A stretch of DNA of 64,000 nt from Sinotaia quadrata (GCA_028829895.1 CM054184.1:53055201-53119200); one strand, 5' to 3'; shown: positions 49,341 to 61,250, counted from the stretch's first letter. Notes: generated from the sequence alone by a model not told the origin. Numbers and translations are program-made.

Positions 49341-50267
49341 CTGTACACTATAAGTATCGCTTCCAGAATGATTGTAAAATTTATTTTTTAGAAGTCATCC
49401 CACTTCACTATTTTTCTGTTACTTACTTAAAACACGTTCTTGTATTTGTACCGACAAAATGAATTCACACAATTCTTACTTGTCAGTTAAGTCCGGACAA
49501 CAATCTTCTGTCAATTGTTCGTGTATTGTGGAAAAAAAAATGTTGATTATGTCTAATTTGCGTGTTCAGAAATGATATTCTGCATATGTTCATTTTGCAC
49601 TGTTTAAATGTTTATTTAGCCGAGGACAACGTTTCACATTAAAACTGTCAGTTTGGGTGTGACCACTTTCAGTACCAGGCAGTTGGTCAAGTATTTACTG
49701 TGGGACATTTCTATCTATATTTTATTGTTTGTCTGAACATCATGAAACTTTGTCACGTTTTTGCAATGACAGTGCCAATTCATGTAATGCTGTTCCTATT
49801 ACTGCTTCTAAGCTTTGGATTTTTGTTTAGTACTAATACTTAGTATTTGTGTCTGTACTTAGAAATGGTGTCTTGCTTAGTACTTGTGTCATTCTTAAGT
49901 ACTAGCAATCTTATCTAGTTTTGATTTCTGGATTTATTACTTTCATTATATTCTAATCCTGGCACTTTTCTGCAGAATTGGCTCTCATATATATTGATAA
50001 TAAAAATTGTGTTTCTTAAAGTGTGTATAAAGATTTCAAACAACAACCTAACAGTCTTCAAATTAATCTTATTTTATAATCATCTCTCCATGATTATTGT
50101 AATGATACATAAGATGACTTTTATTTTAATCATGTCCTATTTACATGGAAATGTGTTCATATTATATATGATGCGGAATGGGAAATAGGCTCACCTGAAA
50201 TATTTTAAAATTTATTACTGTGATCATCCGGGCAAGCCTGCCCGACTTTCATGTAACTACGGTCAAT

Positions 50268-50269
<2 letters not shown>
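49341..50269. other. AT-rich DNA, no feature seen
   Basis: No gene supported. Confidence 0.5.

Positions 50270-50306
<37 letters not shown>
50270..50306. repeat. poly(T) run of about 37 bp
   Basis: Pure T. It could be the poly(A) tail of an inserted retrosequence on the minus strand, but no such sequence is recognised to its right. Confidence 0.9.
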
Positions 50307-50308
<2 letters not shown>

Positions 50309-50527
50309 TAAACACTAGTCTAAAAGCACAATTGTAAATCCGTCTTACATTTCAACATAGCAGTTCAAGATTAAACTTGTTTACATGCCTGAGATGTAGG
50401 AAGTGAATTGAAATTCTCATGAAATAAAGCTTCGTGCTAGCAAAGAGAAACGTGAACTTTCAAGGACACATGCATTATGTGTTGGGATAAAGCTAACTAG
50501 CAGAATTTGTAGAGGACTTGAAGTAGG

Positions 50528-51161
50528 TATAAAAAGAGAGAGAGAACAGAGACAAGCATAGACATGCACAGTTTTATGGAGAAGGGGAGAGACCTCTTTT
50601 TAATGCATCTCTCGCTTCCATTTTGAGTGCCCTTCAGTTAAACTTCAGTTAAATGAACTGGACACCTTAAACACAGTGGAAGTTCGCTGGAATCAAGAAG
50701 TCTTCACTATTTTGGCGAGATACACAGGCCGTTATAGTGTGAGGATAGAGAGGTCAGCCAGGACACCTTACCCTGGGACAGCCAGAAGCCTCTAAAAGAT
50801 TCCTATTATATATTTGAAGCGATTGCACTCAGGCAGACGAACTGATGAAGGGAAATACTACACCACGACGACACACCACTGATGACAAAATGCGATATCA
50901 ACTCGTTGCAGAGTAGCGGTAGTAAATCTACTCAATCTAACCTACAGACAGGCAGGTCAACCTTGTGAATCCAAAGCGTGACATCAACTCATCACCAAAT
51001 ACTGGTAGTTGAAACATTCGACCCAGCCTACAGACAGGCAGTCAATTCGTGAATTAAGTTGATCCTTTCACACTAGGATCTGTGTCAAGAAACAGTTGCT
51101 TTCTTCATTACTTTCTTCAGCTCTTCCAATCGTAACAACATTTTCATCAGACTTATCCTAT
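50528..51161 (+). promoter_or_regulatory. possible dapF promoter and noncoding first exon
   Basis: TATAAAAAG at 50528-50536 is a good TATA box and would place transcription start near 50560. The sequence has many short frames and no long one, as in a 5' UTR, and CCTAT|GTGAGTAG at 51161/51162 is a good 5' splice site. The intron would end at the acceptor 52240-52241 just before dapF. An imperfect ~100-bp duplication lies at 50850-51050 (CTACAGACAGGCAG twice). Only RNA data can settle this model. Confidence 0.35.
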
Positions 51162-51469
51162 GTGAGTAGTCAAAATTTAAATTATCTAAAAGAACCTCAG
51201 TGCACTCAAGTTATCTTTGGTTACGTAGGCTTTATTAAGAACTTAGAACTTAAACTATTTATTTATTTGCTTTGATTACGTAAGTTGCATTAAGGACTTG
51301 GAATTTAAATCATTTCCTTTAACCATTGGACTCAAAATTTGAAGTTATTATTTGTTACGCAGCTGATAGTTCCTGGACTTTTGTTGACAATTTTAAAAGT
51401 CTGTTAGTGTCGAAAACGTATTTCGCAACATTTTCATAAGAATAGATACATTTCTTTCACTTTACTGAT

Positions 51470-51655
51470 TAAGTGAAACATTTGCATCAGCCATTGCTCT
51501 GAATATTAAATTTGTTTACTGAGCTACAGTACTAATGTCTACAGCTCACAATCCTTAAGGCTAAGTGGAACATTTGCATCAGCCATTGCTCTGAATATTA
51601 AATTTGTTTACTGTGCTACAGTAGTAATGTCTACAGCTCACAATTCTTAAGGCTG
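51470..51655. repeat. 92-bp direct duplication
   Basis: TTTGCATCAGCCATTGCTCT occurs at 51481 and 51573. It lies within the putative dapF 5' intron. Confidence 0.94.
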
Positions 51656-52230
51656 CTTTACAAAACCTATCTAGATAACATGCTGGCTAGTTGGAATTCT
51701 TAACATTAGCTTCTATTAATCCAATTGTTCTACATCACACACCCTTAGATTAAACCATGTGACTTTACAGACTTCCAAGACTATGGATCTCTACACAATG
51801 AATGCTATGGTTTTACACACTAATACCAGCAAGCGCAGCTATAACTACTGCTAACTCTGTGATGTTTCCAGCACATCATTGAGTGTATAGGCCTTTCCTA
51901 ACACACTATTAGTAGTTTTGATTTATATTTGGCTCTGTATGTTTACAACGCCTTGATATTCTTGTAAACAAACCATTTGGTTTGCACATGACTAGCCCCT
52001 TTGCTTTCCTTCACAACCATACAGCTCTACTAAGCCGTTGATTAGTTTGCTTTACTTGCAGTCACGTGATTTTCAACAGGACTCAACAGTGAAGAAGAAG
52101 ACGTTTGTCGATAACTCTGTGAAACCTGAATAATACTCTAATGAACAGTTCATGAAATGTATTTTAAAAAAATATATTTGAACTTTGTTAATATTCCAAG
52201 TAGATTTACGAATTTAATATTATTCTGATT

Positions 52231-52277
52231 ATTGGTTTCAGAACCCTCTGCATGAGATGAGCCATGGATCACGATAA
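52231..52277 (+). promoter_or_regulatory. 3' splice site and two upstream start codons before dapF
   Basis: ATTGGTTTCAG ends at 52241, a good 3' splice site 22 bp before the dapF ATG. Between them lie ATG-AGA-TGA (52252-52260), a two-codon uORF, and ATGAGC at 52257, a six-codon frame that overlaps the dapF start and ends at 52277. The TGA of the first uORF is also the in-frame stop upstream of dapF, which fixes the ATG at 52264 as the first in-frame start. Its context GAGCCATGG is close to the animal optimum. Confidence 0.6.
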
Positions 52278-53214
52278 AATTAGGCAAACCGGAAGTAACA
52301 TTCGATTCTCAAAGTTTGAAGGAACAGGAAATGATTTCATAGCTATTAATAATATATCTACGGACATCAAACTATCAATCAGACAACTTTTGCATATGTG
52401 TAACCGGAAGACGGGCGTGGGTGCTGATGGAGTACTCGAACTCCAGAAGAGCATCCTTCCAGGCTGTGCTTATAAACTGGTGTACTACAACGCCGACGGC
52501 AAGGAGGGGTCGCTGTGTGGAAACGGGTCTCGCTGCAGCATTGCCTTCGCTCAGAAAATGGGCGTCATCAATTGCCAAGCCGGTCAAAGGGAGATCACTT
52601 TTGAAGCCTGTGACGGAGTTCACACTGGTGGTTTTTTGGGGGGAGATAGGTATTTCGTAGACATGAGTGATGTTTCAGTTGCCGATGTAGATGTGATTGA
52701 CGATGACAATTATTTCCTTGACACTGGTTCCCCACATCACGTGAAGTTTGTGAGCGGATTACAAAACACGGACATCTCGACAGAAGGGAAGGAATTGCGA
52801 TGGACACTGCACCAACCAGCCGGAGCAAATATTAATTTTGTGGAAAAGAATACCCTCCACCAGGTAAACAAATTGCTTGAATGGAATGCTTCAGGTACCG
52901 CAAAACCATCAGTTGCTGCAGATGACGTCAGAATCACAGTTCGTACATTTGAACGAGGGGTAGAGAACGAAACTTTGTCATGTGGCACAGGGGCTGTTGC
53001 ATCAGCAATAGCTGCGTACATACGTCATAGCAAGAAAGGAAAGGAGCGTGCATACAGTGACGTCAGGAAACAAATGACGAAAACGCAGGTCTCCATGCCA
53101 GGTGGTGTTCTTGAAGTATCATTTTCGTTTGATGGAGTTGTCTTCTCCAATATTCGTTTGAGCGGGCCTGCAAATCACGTGTTTGATGGGGTCATTGAGA
53201 TCAGAGAAGCTTAA
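52264..53214 (+). CDS. dapF: diaminopimelate epimerase, bacterial type, in an animal genome
   Basis: Interconverts LL- and meso-diaminopimelate, the penultimate step of bacterial and plant lysine synthesis and the source of peptidoglycan DAP; PLP-independent, two-base mechanism. Motifs in order: FEGTGNDF (18-25), GVGADG (51-56), YYNADG (74-79), CGNGSRC with first catalytic Cys85, DTGSPHHV (153-160), GANINFV (187-193), RTFERGVENETLSCGTGA with Glu230, Arg231 and second catalytic Cys240, and RLSGPANHVFDG near the end. All residues known to bind substrate in the family that I can place are kept. TGSPHxV and the GPAxxVFxG end resemble Bacteroidota DapF, by eye only. At 316 residues it exceeds the usual ~275, mainly by a ~23-residue insert (about 197-221). 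One uninterrupted exon; animals have no DAP pathway, so capture from a bacterium is inferred. Confidence 0.93.
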   Translation: MDHDKIRQTGSNIRFSKFEGTGNDFIAINNISTDIKLSIRQLLHMCNRKTGVGADGVLELQKSILPGCAYKLVYYNADGKEGSLCGNGSRCSIAFAQKMGVINCQAGQREITFEACDGVHTGGFLGGDRYFVDMSDVSVADVDVIDDDNYFLDTGSPHHVKFVSGLQNTDISTEGKELRWTLHQPAGANINFVEKNTLHQVNKLLEWNASGTAKPSVAADDVRITVRTFERGVENETLSCGTGAVASAIAAYIRHSKKGKERAYSDVRKQMTKTQVSMPGGVLEVSFSFDGVVFSNIRLSGPANHVFDGVIEIREA

Positions 53215-53619
53215 TGAATAATGGCTGCATGTAATCCCTCTCAAGTTTATCCGTTTATTTTAAAATAATATTGCGTTTGATCTAGTCACCACGGCCGATA
53301 TGTATACGTGGAAATGAATTGTAAATGTTGACAGACGTAAAGCCTAAATGCCATGGAAATTCTAACTTTTACATTTGTAATTGCACTTGTGTGTATCTAA
53401 ATGAGTGCTTTAACTGCTTTAAAGTTTTTGAATGTGTGCTTTAGGTTTTGAGTTGTGATGTGTGTCAGTAGTAGTTGTCTATCGTTTGTGTTGTCTTGTG
53501 TATTAGTAGTAGTTGTCTATAGTTTGCGTTGTGATGTGTAAAAATATTATTTACGTATAGTTGTCACATAATGAGAAAGTAAATACGAGACTGAGTGACT
53601 GAAATGAGGAAGAAGAAAA

Positions 53620-53625
53620 ATAAAG
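53620..53625 (+). terminator. poly(A) signal AATAAA of dapF
   Basis: First canonical hexamer noticed after the stop at 53214, giving a 3' UTR of about 430 bp. A T/G-rich stretch (GTTGTCAAGGTTTACTTTC) follows. Confidence 0.5.
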
Positions 53626-55848
53626 AAACTGCGAGTTGTCAAGGTTTACTTTCAATAATGTGTTTGTAAACACTTAATATTTTACATTATAAATGTGTTT
53701 GTAACACTTCAGATTACATTATTAATGCTTTGCACTGCTAGCATATAACAATAATTGGTAGTTTGTACTACTTACACCTTCATTATACATTTAAACTTTT
53801 AATTATTCGGTCATTTCATTGTTTGTTCGTTTCATTATATGCTCTTTGCTCAAAGTACAGTTATCGCTATTGGCTCATTTTACTAAGTACTTTTGTCATT
53901 ATTTAATTATCACATTATTTACACTTTTCATTCGTAACTCATTACATTGTTTAAAACTTTATTTACCCATTATACATTTTACAGTTTGCACTATTTACTT
54001 TTACACTGAATCAGTGTTGCCGTACACTTGCACATTGCATTACAGTTTACACCATCCACACCTTACATTAAACACACTTCATGCAATCCATGTTTTACAT
54101 TAAATGCACTTTATTCCTAATTTTACATTTGGTCAATGCAAAGGTCGCTTTCTGTACCTTACACTCTCCACATTTTACATTAAAAGCACGTTAGACTGAC
54201 TATCCACACCTTATATTATATAGGCTTTATTGTCGGCAAGAAAAAATATTTCTGACATTTTATTTTAATTTAAATATTACTGTACATCACATCTTTCACG
54301 TTTTACATTACTTGATCTGTACACTTTATACTTTACATTACACTTGTACATTTTACACTTTCACCTTACAATATTAACAAGCTTCACACCAGTCACATTC
54401 ACACTGTTGACATAATACAGTAGTTACGCTTGTTACTGATTAAGACGTACACTAAATATATTCTTCACACCTTACACTATAGTCGTCATTAACTGTTTAA
54501 GACATACACTAAATATATATTTCACACCTTACACTATAGCCGTCGTTAAACTATTTTCTCATTTTAGTACTGACAGAGGACACTATACAAGACCAAACAG
54601 TAATAACAATAATATTGAGGAGGAGGAATTAGCGAAATTAAAATATAAACTTGTAATCTGTCAACAGAAACATGTCACTTTAAAATTGCTGTCCAGTATG
54701 AACCCGTTTGGAAAGAGCCATTGAAAGAATGTCAGAAATAAGGAATAATCATATTGCAAAGTTTCTTCACTGGCTACTGGAGTAAACTTCGTCTGCAAAC
54801 CTTAACATGGACTTTAAGTATAAATAGTACCGTCCAGTAGTAGAACTAGATAGCTATAATTATAGTGAATTTACTAAGATAGGGCAAATCTGAGTACAGG
54901 AGTGATAGCAATAAATCTGTTGAAAACAATATTTGTATTTACCATCTCGCTTTTCATTACTCACTCGCTGCACAGCTGCTAGACGACATGGGCTAACTAT
55001 AAATCAGCCAGACAGAAGAGTTATTTTTCTTTTTGTCACGAGTTGTTGCCACTTCACACAGCTCCTCTTACTACTGGACAGCTCGATGGTGAAAAGCCTC
55101 TGAAGAAAACGACAATTCCTTGAAGAAAAGACAACTCTGAAAGAATCCGGAAGCAAGTCCAAGTCTCGTACGTGCGCATGAAGCTCTCCTTAGCTGACAG
55201 GCAGTTTCAGATTCCAGTAGTTCTGGAATCACTTAAAAGACACCTCCAAAAAACCCCAGAAAATAATAAAATAAACCAACAACAACAGGCAACGGAGTCG
55301 GAAGGGTAACTCTAGCTCTTCGTCAATATGTATTAATACGATCCAAAGGGTTCAATGCTTATAATTGTCAAAGCGTTATTTTATATTGCGAGCAACTTTA
55401 ATTTCTTACGATAATAGGTTATTATTATTTCCTAATATGTTCATACTGACTTAGTCACAATATTATTTCATACTTTTTTGAAAGCCAAAGCATTTGTATT
55501 TTTCAATTATTTAATGTATTTTTTATTTATTTTTATTTGTATTGTATTTACATCACAGCCACACTTTTCTGGGGTTGAACAGTATAGGGAGAGCAAAGAT
55601 AAAAATAAAAATTGAAAGAAAAGTGTCCAGTCAAAAGAGTGATATAGCTAAAGTTTCAATAGAGATGGTATAATATTGTACATCATAAATAACAGCGAAA
55701 CAAAATCATCAAGCCAATATACAGATGAGATATAGTCATAATTTCTAATATTCGCCAGCACCACAAAACATGTATAAGCACTTCATGCAGGCTTCATTCA
55801 ACAGCACTTTCACGTTCACTTAGATTTATAACTTTAACAATGTTAACA
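53626..55848. other. AT-rich DNA with loose TTTACATTA words
   Basis: TTTACATTA-like words recur about ten times between 53880 and 54370 without a fixed period. A ~65-bp near-duplicate (CACCTTACACTATAG) occurs at about 54470 and 54535. No gene is seen. Confidence 0.5.
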
Positions 55849-55998
55849 AGAACATCTTAATTCAGCCAGATACACAAAGTTAGGGATTCACACATTTACT
55901 ATAAAGATGACTTTCATAGGTTAATAAGAACATCTTAATTCAGCCAGATACACAAAGTTAGGGATTCACACATTTACTATAAAGATGACTTTCATAGT
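55849..55998. repeat. 78-bp direct duplication
   Basis: AACATCTTAATTCAGCCAGA occurs at 55851 and 55929. Confidence 0.95.
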
Positions 55999-57368
55999 TT
56001 CGTTTACGTTAATCGATAAAACCAAACTAATCCTACACCAGCTATGAACTACCACAATACTCACTAGACAGAACTAAATTACAATATCTACATAACTACA
56101 CCTACATTATGTTACCACAGTAACACTATTTAAACACTTTCACACTGTCTGAGTTTGCCTTAAGAATAAGATAAGAATGAATCAAAAAGTGATCTCTGGT
56201 AGAAGATGTTTCAACACATTTAGAATATGGTTGAGGTATTAAATTTCAATTATTTATAATTATGTCTACATCAAATATTTTTAAAAATTTACTTCTATTT
56301 ACACAAATATCGTTCTTTTACAAAATTGCTTCTATTTACACAAATATCGTTCTTTTACAAAATTGCTTCTATTTACACAAATATCGTTCTTTTACAAAAT
56401 TACTTCTATTTACACATATGCATTCCAGGAAAAGATTTCATGAAGAATTTCTCTAATTACTAGATATATGCATACTTATGAAAACTTCTATTTCTATCGA
56501 CTTTGTAATTGAAAAGCTCCTCTATGATATTTTAAGAACGAATACTTCCAGTCAGAGAAAGGAGTGAAAAGATTTATTAGCAGCCTTTTGTCAAGAATAC
56601 AGTAACGAATTACAGTAACAGCAAGAAATCATTATTTGCTTACCGTTATGAATTAAGTATGAAATATTTTGCATAATAAAGAATCATGTGAAGATGGCTG
56701 AATACACCGTATGAACCCAAAACGGGGATAACCTCATTGTCTGTGAAGCGTAAAAATACATTCCGTACATTCAGAATTTATAATAAATTATTTTACTCAC
56801 TGTGGCCTGCACAGAATTCCAACAAAATCCCCAAAGTCTGTAGAAACGTGTCATGCCATTTCAAGACATTTTTTTAAAATAAACGGTTGTTAACAGACAT
56901 GCCTTATAATTGTGATCTAATCTAAATAAACACAAAGGTGTGCAAAAGTGTACCTCTTGATATTTAACAAGAATGATAATGAAAAAGTAGAATCATTTAT
57001 TCTTATTTCAGTTCCAAACAAAGTCTGAATGATCAGGTTTACTCGATCAGTAGTATTAAATGCATACTTGGAAAGGGTAATCTCAAAGTGAGGTCAGTGA
57101 TTGAATCGTCAGACATACTACTACAAAAGTCATACTCAATTTCCCAATGGATTTCAGTATCCATTAATGCCGTCTGCCTTGTGTTGATTATAATGCAAAT
57201 GTCCTGGGCATTGTGTAAATGTCGTGGTCATATTGTAAATCCTCTGGTCATAATGTAATTGTACGCGATACAAAAGTAAGGTCAGAAGTGGTGGCAATGA
57301 TATGATATACAGTATTTTACCACTAACTTTTGTAATCATTGAAAAACGGCAGAAGTAATTTACGGAGC

Positions 57369-57370
<2 letters not shown>
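55999..57370. other. AT-rich DNA, no gene seen
   Basis: Contains the 37-bp array listed separately. Confidence 0.5.
56290..56420. repeat. 37-bp minisatellite, about 3.5 copies
   Basis: CTTCTATTTACACAAATATC starts at 56292 and 56329 and continues. Confidence 0.94.
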
Positions 57371-57428
<58 letters not shown>

Positions 57429-57463
57429 TACACACACACACACATACACACACACAAACACAC
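57371..57463. repeat. (CA)n microsatellite
   Basis: Pure CA then CATA-interrupted CA. A C run of about 12 lies near 57508. Confidence 0.97.
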
Positions 57464-57715
57464 CTTTTATATTCAGCACAAAATATTCGTACCTCTTTCT
57501 CTTAACCCCCCCCCCCCCCGAGATTTGCCTAGAGCTAACGTAAGAAGTAAGAATGTCCATTATGAGAGGTCAAGAGGCTCTTAAAATCAGAAATGTGTTC
57601 ACTATAAAGAAAATCCCATATGCTTTCATGCTTTCAGAAGCACTCAATAATTCAACAAGACCAAGTACTAAACACGAAATCACACAAAACACAAGTCATG
57701 TAAATCTCAAATAAT

Positions 57716-58346
57716 TCCAATTGCAGCTTTTGCAAATTCTTGGATAAAACAACAGAGCATATACTATCTGGATATCAGGTTCTGGCTAAAACACTATATA
57801 CAAGAGACAGAATGAAATGGCAAAACTCATACATAGAAATCTATGTAAGAACTATGGAAGAAAGAGCATTGATACTCCTCCCCACCCCACCAGAAGCAGC
57901 CACCGAAACAGAAGAAGTCAAAATGCTGTGGGACAGATCGGGGGATTCCTGCATAAAGACCAGACATTGTAGTTCTGAATAAGACCAACAGAATAGCAAC
58001 ATTATTGGTGTCGCTGTTCCAAGTGATAGAAACATAAATACTAAAGAAACAGAAAAAGTGGAAAAAATAATAGCATCTCAGATTAAAAATCCAGAGACTG
58101 TAGAACGCAAAAGCAAGACTGATACCTATAGTGATTGGGGCCTTGAGAAACATAACATCTGAGTTGGAAAGCTATCTGAATAACTTCCTGGAAATCACAG
58201 TCTTGCTTCACTACTCAAAGCAGCACTCATCGGAAGTGCCCACATCTTCCGTAAAACCTTGGATCTGCCAGAATCTTGGTGAGATCCGAGACTTTGGATC
58301 ACTACCGACAGTCAAACAGAAGTCGAGGAGAAAGGTTTAATAACAA

Positions 58347-58385
<39 letters not shown>

Positions 58386-58400
58386 ATGATGATGATGATT
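57716..58400 (+). mobile_element. decayed LINE 3' end with (TTG)n tail
   Basis: DKTTEHILSGYQVLAKTLYT matches the post-RT region of LINEs that read DETVDHILSGCPVLAKTLY. Further on, after stops and frame changes, come a worn VPSDRN segment, then IPIVIGALRNI and an LDLPESW-like end. These are all parts of the same LINE C-terminus in the right order. The copy ends near 58345, followed by (TTG)n and (GAT)n at 58348-58400, which looks like the microsatellite-like 3' tail of such elements. 5' part missing. Confidence 0.75.
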
Positions 58401-58699
58401 CTTATAAAAGCCTTGAAGCTTTACAATAATTTTATAATTTATTTCTAGCACCGAACGAAGTGCCTATAAACAACTTAATTACGTTTAAAAACGAACACTA
58501 ATATTGAACGTTTTATAAAACAAAATGGCAATCCATTTTATAAAACAAAATCCGTTTCATAAAACAAAATAGCAATGCATACGAACATGATAATGTGAAC
58601 ACAAATGCATTTTCAGAAACAAAAATAAATCGATTTACATACATATAGTATGAATAAAAATGACAAAGGAAACAAATGTTTTTATTCTGTTGTAAGAAA

Positions 58700-59330
58700 T
58701 GGTCTTAAGACTGTTTAAAATTTTCGTGGGCATTGGCATTTTGGTTCAAAGGGCAGTTCAATCAATGTATGTGGGTCCTGAAAAGGCAAATAATCATTAA
58801 CCAAGCGACTAAGATTTTGTTTATGGAATGTTGGAAATACATCTGTCAGTTGATGAGTGTCATCGTCTGGCGTGAGTGTCTGGAACTTGCCATTGAAACA
58901 TAACAAAGACTAAGGATCTAGAGTTGATTTATTCTACATTCCATGCCTTTGGATTGCTAATCTGAGGCTATGATAATTTAAATCTCTCTCTTTTATTTTG
59001 CTTTTATGTTTCTGTCGTTTGGTAAATCGCAACCTCTAATATTATATCAGCTTGTATGTGGGACTGATCGACACCTACAAAGGTTAATTTTAGTAGGAAT
59101 TAGGTAGCTTGTTCCTTTGAAATCCGACCAAACATTTCACCTTTGGGATTGCTTCTGGTGAATTTATTTCATATTTCGTACATATATTCCTGTGTAGAAT
59201 ACGCAAATTCATTATGTCTTCTGATGTTTTCTGGTCCAGTAAGAAATGGACATTCGGATAGTAAATAATCAGCTGTTATAATCATGTTCTTCCATAGTCG
59301 GTATTTGTGATCTTTTGAATTATATATTAT
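58700..59330 (-). mobile_element. probable second LINE relic
   Basis: Minus-strand pieces in shifting frames include DLPNDRNIKAK and KERDLNYHSLRLAIQRH, similar in style to the C-terminal region of the LINE at 57716 but in opposite orientation. The open stretch at 58906-58715 (FQTLTPDDDTHQLTDVFP and on to a stop) reads like protein. It may be the element's end or an unrelated old exon. Confidence 0.4.
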
Positions 59331-59401
59331 GATTCTTGCCTGGAGGGACTGTGCATTTAATGGTTGATTTAATGAGTTTATTTATTCTGATTTTTCCACC
59401 C

Positions 59402-59402
<1 letters not shown>

Positions 59403-59470
<68 letters not shown>
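59403..59470. repeat. (CT)n microsatellite
   Basis: Pure CT followed by a short CA run. Confidence 0.97.
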
Positions 59471-59471
<1 letters not shown>

Positions 59472-60318
59472 GACTCAAACACGCGCGCGCACCACCCTCT
59501 GTTTCTCATTTTCTCTAGTTCTCTTTCTCCAAAGTCTCTCAGCTTTGCTGTTCAACTGTCCATCTCAGCCAACACTCTCACCAGCCTCACTCAGCTTTAC
59601 ATAAGTAGATATTTCTACGTAGTAGGCCCTCTACGTTTTTGCTCCAGCTGTTTGCCGATGTCCCTTTTGCTGTACTCATCGTCTCTCTTTTCTCAGTGGA
59701 TTGTAGTTTGCTGTTGTTTCAATTGTATTCGACATGACCTATGACCTTTCCTTCAATATTAGTCTTGATATGACTGATTTTGTGCATCGGATTTATCATT
59801 TGTTTACATCAGCTTATGGGTTATGCATTGTGAACGCTTCTTTAGATCTCCTGTCGATTTACTGGCGTCCTTTGCAATGCAAATTATGGCCCCTATTGCG
59901 AAGCTGGTTCAGGTTTTGCGTATGCACATTTTTTGCTTTGCGCAAGACTACCCGTGCTATGCGTGTGTGACTGTCAGCGTGCATGAGACTTGATGATGTG
60001 ATGTCTTGGCGACCTTCGAGGAACTCTGAACCGAACGTAGTTCCCTGACGGCTAATTAAGTCCCCTTAGGCAACGCCCTAACTAAGCGGTCGATAAAGTT
60101 TCATTCAGAAATGGAAAAGAGGAGCTAACCCAAATCAGGTTATGTAATTCTGGAGGCAAGCACGCATGGCGATTGGAAGATTCCAGGAAACACTTACATC
60201 TCAGTCCGCCACAAGTTTTTAATATGAGATATCAGTTCTCCACCACTTGTAGCAAGAAGTGATTCCTCACTTAAACCGCACTCCAGTCTTCTCTAGGGAC
60301 AGATAACTCCATGGAATA
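59471..60318. other. moderately GC-rich unique DNA
   Basis: 59560-60260 is richer in GC than its surroundings and has an open frame of 78 codons (59734-59970) without recognisable domains. It could be an untranslated exon or an old element. Confidence 0.35.
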
Positions 60319-60320
60319 CA

Positions 60321-60362
<42 letters not shown>

Positions 60363-60435
60363 CACACAACACACACACACAAACACACACACAACACACA
60401 ACACACAACACACAACACACAACACACACACACAT
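60319..60435. repeat. (CA)n with AACAC interruptions
   Basis: Simple repeat; the right half repeats ACACAAC. Confidence 0.95.
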
Positions 60436-61020
60436 TCAAAGTTTTATTTTATGCATCTAGGTATAAAGTAAATTCACAACATTTTGATAATCACACATTA
60501 CATTACTCTTTTTTTTATAGAGAACATTATATGTAAAATACACATTTTCATGTATGTACGGGAAAGCAATTTTACATTGTTTACAAAAGCGATTCTAATA
60601 AATTACGATTTAATGATTGTTCATTTACAAGTAAATAATTTCGTCATTTTAGAACTCAAAACTACAGGAAGAAATACTTAAATTAAAAGAACCCAAAAAC
60701 TACAGGAAGAAAAGAGCACAACTCTATTCTTATGAAATTACAAAGAAAATATCTTATGTGCTATGACTGAATAAATATTGAAAGCAACATATTACGTGGA
60801 AAATGTCTAAGTGTAAATAAATAAATAAACATCTATCTAAATAAACTGGTAAACTGAAAGAATACAAATGCGATAAAACATTATCCTTTGTTGATCACTC
60901 ATCACAAGTTGCGAGAGACAATCAATCTTTACAAAACACAGGAACAACCCGAAGAAAATATTGCTGAAATTTAATTCAATAGAAATATGCAACAATATAG
61001 ATATTAAAGGTATCACTGTA
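60436..61020. other. AT-rich DNA, no feature seen
   Basis: No gene supported. Confidence 0.5.
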
Positions 61021-61023
61021 AAT

Positions 61024-61250
61024 GCTTGCAAGAAGAAAGATTAAGGCAAGATCACATCTACTGCTTGCAAGAAGAAAGATTAAGGCAAGATCACATCTAC
61101 TGCTTGCAAGAAGAAAGATTAAGGCAAGATCACATCTACTGCTTGCAAGAAGAAAGATCAAGGCTAGATCACATCTACTGCTTGCAAGAAAAAAGATTAA
61201 GGCAAGATCACATCTACTGCTTGCAAGAAGAAAGATTAAGGAAAACTCAG
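61024..61250. repeat. 39-bp minisatellite, about 6 copies
   Basis: GCTTGCAAGAAGAAAGATTA starts at 61024, 61063 and every 39 bp. It is a multiple of three, so 13-residue repeat peptides are open in three frames. No sign of a gene otherwise. Confidence 0.95.

Noticed and set aside
52269..53021. Other ORFs overlapping dapF
   Set aside because: Shadow frames; the dapF frame carries all family motifs.
52264..53214. dapF as bacterial contamination
   Set aside because: It is bordered on both sides by eukaryotic satellites within one sequence, has no operon neighbours, and sits behind a splice acceptor. Spanning reads would still be decisive.
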